This document shows, in pieces, positions 12,050 to 15,258 of a stretch of DNA of 15,258 nt. The DNA is from Acidocella sp. (lineage in GTDB: Bacteria > Pseudomonadota > Alphaproteobacteria > Acetobacterales > Acetobacteraceae): positions 1-15,258 of the forward strand of contig JAQNCU010000028.1 of NCBI GenBank assembly GCA_029077775.1, in the 5' to 3' direction. The position numbers and the translations under genes are program-made. The notes under the pieces are model-generated. The model did not search any database. It was not told where the DNA came from and was given only the letters and a program-made list of their open reading frames with translations. Every line of letters starts with the position of its first letter. Within the stretch, counting starts at the first letter, position 1.

Positions 12050-15000
12050 GGCTATGCTGAGCTTATCAGCACCAGCGCGTTCAGCTTTCTCGAAGGCGCG
12101 TCGCACCCTGAGACGCTGGTGGCCCAGGCGGCAGCACTCGGCCACGCGGCCATCGGGATTGCCGATCTCAATAATGTCGCCGGGGTGGTGCGCGCGCATG
12201 TCGCGGCAAAGGCGGCGGGGCTGCGGCTACTGGCAGGGTGCCGCCTGCGGCTGACCGATGGCCCGGATATTATTTGTTATCCGCAAGACCGCGCGGCCTG
12301 GGGGCGGCTGACGCGGCTGCTCACGCTGGGCAAGATGCGCACCACCAAGGGCGCGTGCATACTTTGTTTCACGGATGTGCTGGCGCATTCCGAGGGCCAG
12401 GTTTTTATCGTGCTGCCGCCCCCCGATCTTGCGGAATTTGCAGCCTGGCTGCGGCAAACCGGCCAGCCTATCAACCCGTATATCGCGGCGATCCGCGCTT
12501 ATGCGCCCGATGACGCGGCCCGGCTGCGGCGTTTGCGCGACATTGCGCAAGCCAGCGGCCTGAAACTTCTCGCCGCCAACAACGTGCTGTATCACGCGCC
12601 TGAGGCACGGTGCCTGCAGGATGTGCTGCGCTGCATCCGCCATGGCTGCACCATCGCGCAGGCCGGGTGGCGGCTGGAACCGCATGGTGAGCGGCATCTC
12701 AAACCACCCGACGAGATGGCGCGGCTTTTCGCCCGGTATCCTGAGGCCATCCGCGCGCAGGATGAAATACTCGCACGGGTGAATTTTTCTCTCGACGAGA
12801 TATCCTATGAATACCCGGATGAACCGGTGCCCGCCGGGCAGACGCCCGACCAGCATCTGGCGGCCCTGGTGGCGGCGGGGGCAGCACGGCGCTACCCCGC
12901 CGGAACACCGCCCAAGGTGCAGGCGATGTTGGATAAAGAGCTTGGTGTGATCAGGGCCTTACGTTACGCGCCTTATTTTTTGACGGTGGATGACATCGTC
13001 CGCTTTGCCCGCGCGCGCGGCATATTGTGCCAGGGCCGGGGCTCGGCGGCCAATTCGGCGGTTTGTTATGTGCTCGGCATAACCGCGGTGGACCCGGCGC
13101 AGAGCGACCTGTTATTCGAACGGTTTATCTCGGCCGAACGCCGCGAGCCGCCGGATATCGATGTCGATTTCGAACATGAGCGGCGCGAGGAGGTGATCCA
13201 GTATCTCTATACGCGCTATGGCCGCCACCGCGCCGCAATTGCCGCCACGGTGATCCATTACCGCCCGAAATCAGCCATCCGCGAGACCGCCAAGGCGCTG
13301 GGCCTGGCGGGCGACATCGCCGCCATTTTGGCCGCGCAAAGCTGGAATCCGGGCGATGAATTATGGTCCGCCGACCGGCTGGCCGAGGCCGGGGTCGATG
13401 CCGCCGACCCGCTGGTGTGCCGCTGTGTTACGCTGGCGCGGGCACTGGTCGGTTTGCCGCGCCATCTCTCGCAGCATGTCGGCGGGTTTGTGCTGACCAA
13501 GGGCCGGTTGGATGAGACCGTGCCGATCGGCCCGGCGGCCATGGCGGGGCGTAGTTTTATCGAGTGGGACAAAGACGACATCGCGGCCTTGCGCATGATG
13601 AAGGTGGATGTGCTGGCACTGGGGATGCTCACCTGCATCCGCAAATGCTTTGCCATGCTGGGGATCGGGGATCTCGCGGATATCCCGCGCGACGATGCGG
13701 CGGTGTACGACATGCTGTGCCGGGGTGACTCGCTGGGTGTGTTTCAGGTGGAGAGCCGGGCGCAGATGAACATGCTGCCCCGGCTGAAACCGCGTATTTT
13801 TTACGATCTGGTGATCGAGGTCGCGATTGTTCGGCCCGGCCCGATTCAGGGGGATATGGTGCACCCCTATCTGCGCCGCCGCCAGGGGTTGGAGCCTGTG
13901 ACCTATCCCAGCCCTGACCCTGCCTTTGGCGCGCCCGATGAGCTGGAGCGGGTTTTGGGCAAAACCCTGGGCGTGCCGTTATTCCAGGAACAGGCCATGC
14001 GCATCGCCATCGAGGCGGCGAAATTCACGCCCGAGGAGGCCAATGCCCTGCGCCGCGCCATGGCGACGTTTCGCAACATCGGCACCATCCACAAATTCCA
14101 GGCGAAAATGGTCGGCGGCATGACCGCGCGCGGCTATGATGCGCAATTTGCCGAAGCCTGTTTCAGGCAAATCGAGGGCTTTGGCACCTATGGTTTTCCC
14201 GAGAGCCACGCCGCAAGTTTTGCACTGCTGGTGTATATTTCCGCCTGGCTGAAATGCCATCACCCCGCCGCCTTTGCCTGTGCGTTGTTGAACGCTCAGC
14301 CCATGGGGTTTTACGCGCCCGCGCAGATCATCGCGGATGCCAGGGCCCATGGCGTGATCGTGCATCCGGCGGATATTAATCAGTCCGCTTGGGATTGCAC
14401 ATTACAGGCAGGTTGTCTCAGGCTCGGTTTGCGGATGATCGAGGGCTTCCACGCCGATTGGGCCGAACAGATTATCGTGGCGCGGCCATTCAAGGATTTC
14501 AACGCCGTGGGCACCGCCCACCTGCCCCGCCCGGCGCTGGAGAGACTCGCCGAGGCCGATGGTTATGGCAGCATCGGGCTGAACCGCAGGCTGGCTTTGT
14601 GGCGGATCGCGGGGTTGGATGCCGCACCGCCGACGCCGCTTTTTGCCGGCCAGTTGCGCCCGCACCAGAACGCCGATTTGCCGGTGATGAGCCCAGGCGA
14701 GCACGTGATCGCGGATTACCGCGCCACGGGGCTGTCGCTCAAAGCGCATCCTTGCGCCCTGCTCGCGGATAAATTCGCCAATGCCGGGATCAGCGATTGT
14801 GCCGACCAGATCTCAAGCCGCCACGGGGCGCGCCTGCGCCTCGGCGGGATTGTGACCGTGCGCCAACGCCCAGGGACCGCCAAAGGCACGGTGTTTATCA
14901 CCATCGAGGACGGCACCGGTATCGCCAATATCATCGTCTGGCCATCCTTGGTCGAGCGGTTTCGCAACCCCATCCTCAACGCATCATTGCTGATCGTGGA

Positions 15001-15130
15001 TGGGGTGGTGCAACGCGCGGCGGAAGGCCCCATTCATATCATCGCCGAGCGCCTGACCGACCGCAGCCAGTGGCTCGCCGCATTGGCGGGGGACGGCGAA
15101 ATGATCCCCAAGAGCCGGGATTTTCATTAA
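12047..15130 (+). CDS. dnaE2: Error-prone DNA polymerase DnaE2 (alpha subunit of the SOS mutasome)
   Basis: A 1027-residue C-family polymerase, DnaE2 type (family about 1030-1100). It starts MGYAELISTSAFSFLEGASHPETLV, the usual DnaE2 PHP-domain opening; the PHP metal site is degenerate (ADLNN where DnaE has a D-H motif). The polymerase core includes CQGRGSAANSAVCYVLGI, the acidic PDIDVDF at about 369-375, and KVDVLALGML with D521, together the three catalytic aspartates. Later come GVFQVESRAQM, RPGPIQGDMVHPYL and PLFQEQAM, then an OB-fold (RLRLGGIVTVRQR...) and the terminal KSRDFH typical of DnaE2. It carries out lesion bypass and is the mutagenic polymerase of the operon. The preceding in-frame TGA at 12035 makes ATG 12047 the first possible ATG. 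No clear Shine-Dalgarno sequence, so it probably depends on coupling to imuB. Confidence 0.96.
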   Translation: MGYAELISTSAFSFLEGASHPETLVAQAAALGHAAIGIADLNNVAGVVRAHVAAKAAGLRLLAGCRLRLTDGPDIICYPQDRAAWGRLTRLLTLGKMRTTKGACILCFTDVLAHSEGQVFIVLPPPDLAEFAAWLRQTGQPINPYIAAIRAYAPDDAARLRRLRDIAQASGLKLLAANNVLYHAPEARCLQDVLRCIRHGCTIAQAGWRLEPHGERHLKPPDEMARLFARYPEAIRAQDEILARVNFSLDEISYEYPDEPVPAGQTPDQHLAALVAAGAARRYPAGTPPKVQAMLDKELGVIRALRYAPYFLTVDDIVRFARARGILCQGRGSAANSAVCYVLGITAVDPAQSDLLFERFISAERREPPDIDVDFEHERREEVIQYLYTRYGRHRAAIAATVIHYRPKSAIRETAKALGLAGDIAAILAAQSWNPGDELWSADRLAEAGVDAADPLVCRCVTLARALVGLPRHLSQHVGGFVLTKGRLDETVPIGPAAMAGRSFIEWDKDDIAALRMMKVDVLALGMLTCIRKCFAMLGIGDLADIPRDDAAVYDMLCRGDSLGVFQVESRAQMNMLPRLKPRIFYDLVIEVAIVRPGPIQGDMVHPYLRRRQGLEPVTYPSPDPAFGAPDELERVLGKTLGVPLFQEQAMRIAIEAAKFTPEEANALRRAMATFRNIGTIHKFQAKMVGGMTARGYDAQFAEACFRQIEGFGTYGFPESHAASFALLVYISAWLKCHHPAAFACALLNAQPMGFYAPAQIIADARAHGVIVHPADINQSAWDCTLQAGCLRLGLRMIEGFHADWAEQIIVARPFKDFNAVGTAHLPRPALERLAEADGYGSIGLNRRLALWRIAGLDAAPPTPLFAGQLRPHQNADLPVMSPGEHVIADYRATGLSLKAHPCALLADKFANAGISDCADQISSRHGARLRLGGIVTVRQRPGTAKGTVFITIEDGTGIANIIVWPSLVERFRNPILNASLLIVDGVVQRAAEGPIHIIAERLTDRSQWLAALAGDGEMIPKSRDFH

Positions 15131-15258
15131 CGACGAGAGACGTAAAGCAGGCGCTTTTGGGGCTTGTTGAGATTCATCGTGAATTGATGACTGCTGCGGT
15201 AAGGTAGACCATTGCCTTGAAGGAGCGGTCTGTTTTGTCACTCCGCATGGCGATGCGC
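15131..15258 (+). other. Sequence downstream of dnaE2, no gene recognised
   Basis: This 128-bp stretch runs to the window edge. It has lower GC than dnaE2 and no supported gene. An AAAGC-AGGC-GCTTT hairpin (15144-15157) is too short and lacks a T tract, so no terminator is called. ATTCA-TCG-TGAAT (15172-15184) is a small inverted repeat. ATG GCG ATG CGC at the very end could open a frame beyond the window. The composition would suit the left end of an insertion sequence, but no terminal repeat or target duplication can be shown. Confidence 0.3.

Noticed and set aside
12019..12060. A 13-codon ORF starting in the ATGA at the imuB stop, as a real small protein
   Set aside because: It is very short, lies within the duplicated junction and is out of frame with dnaE2; it is more likely a by-product, kept only as part of the junction finding.
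15144..15160. AAAGC-AGGC-GCTTTT hairpin as the dnaE2 terminator
   Set aside because: It is a five-pair stem with two to three A-T pairs, and the T run is part of the stem and is followed by GGGG.

Overview
The window reads as chromosomal DNA of an alphaproteobacterium. The evidence is a class I (archaeal-type) lysyl-tRNA synthetase, a fused CysN-CysC, an imuA-imuB-dnaE2 mutagenesis cassette preceded by the alphaproteobacterial direct-repeat form of the LexA box (GAAC-N7-GAAC), and a high GC content. The protein style fits an acidophilic or acetic-acid type Acetobacteraceae, but that placement is an impression and not a search result. No tRNA, rRNA or CRISPR was seen, and no complete mobile element.

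Left part (1-5047). The window opens inside a minus-strand gene that looks like the start of a DinG-type helicase. Divergent from it, lysK (class I LysRS) is followed after 20 bp by a membrane protein related to the flippase half of MprF. An AT-rich spacer then leads to a small, apparently orphan Flp/type IVb pilin. Next is a 218-bp leader region before leuA. It contains a candidate leucine-rich leader peptide (four Leu codons among five) and a 9-bp complementarity that would cover the leuA ribosome-binding region. leuA encodes a full-length 2-isopropylmalate synthase.

Middle part, minus strand (5044-10095). Reading leftwards: trmO (tRNA t6A37 methyltransferase), an amidohydrolase-2 family enzyme, a 131-bp AT-rich gap with a weak terminator and a structured leader, then the sulfate-activation operon cysD-cysNC-cysQ. 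The cys genes overlap by 4 bp at both junctions. They convert sulfate to APS and PAPS and dispose of PAP. cysQ and leuA converge and share bases of their stop codons.

Right part, plus strand (10186-15130). imuA, imuB and dnaE2 form the SOS mutasome operon. The LexA box overlaps both a predicted -10 element and the imuA start codon, so the transcript may be leaderless. imuB appears to lack roughly 70-80 residues normally found near the N terminus of the family. The imuB-dnaE2 junction carries a 15-bp near-perfect tandem duplication that leaves an ATG-TGA start-stop pair just upstream of the dnaE2 start. The last 128 bp after dnaE2 hold no recognised gene.
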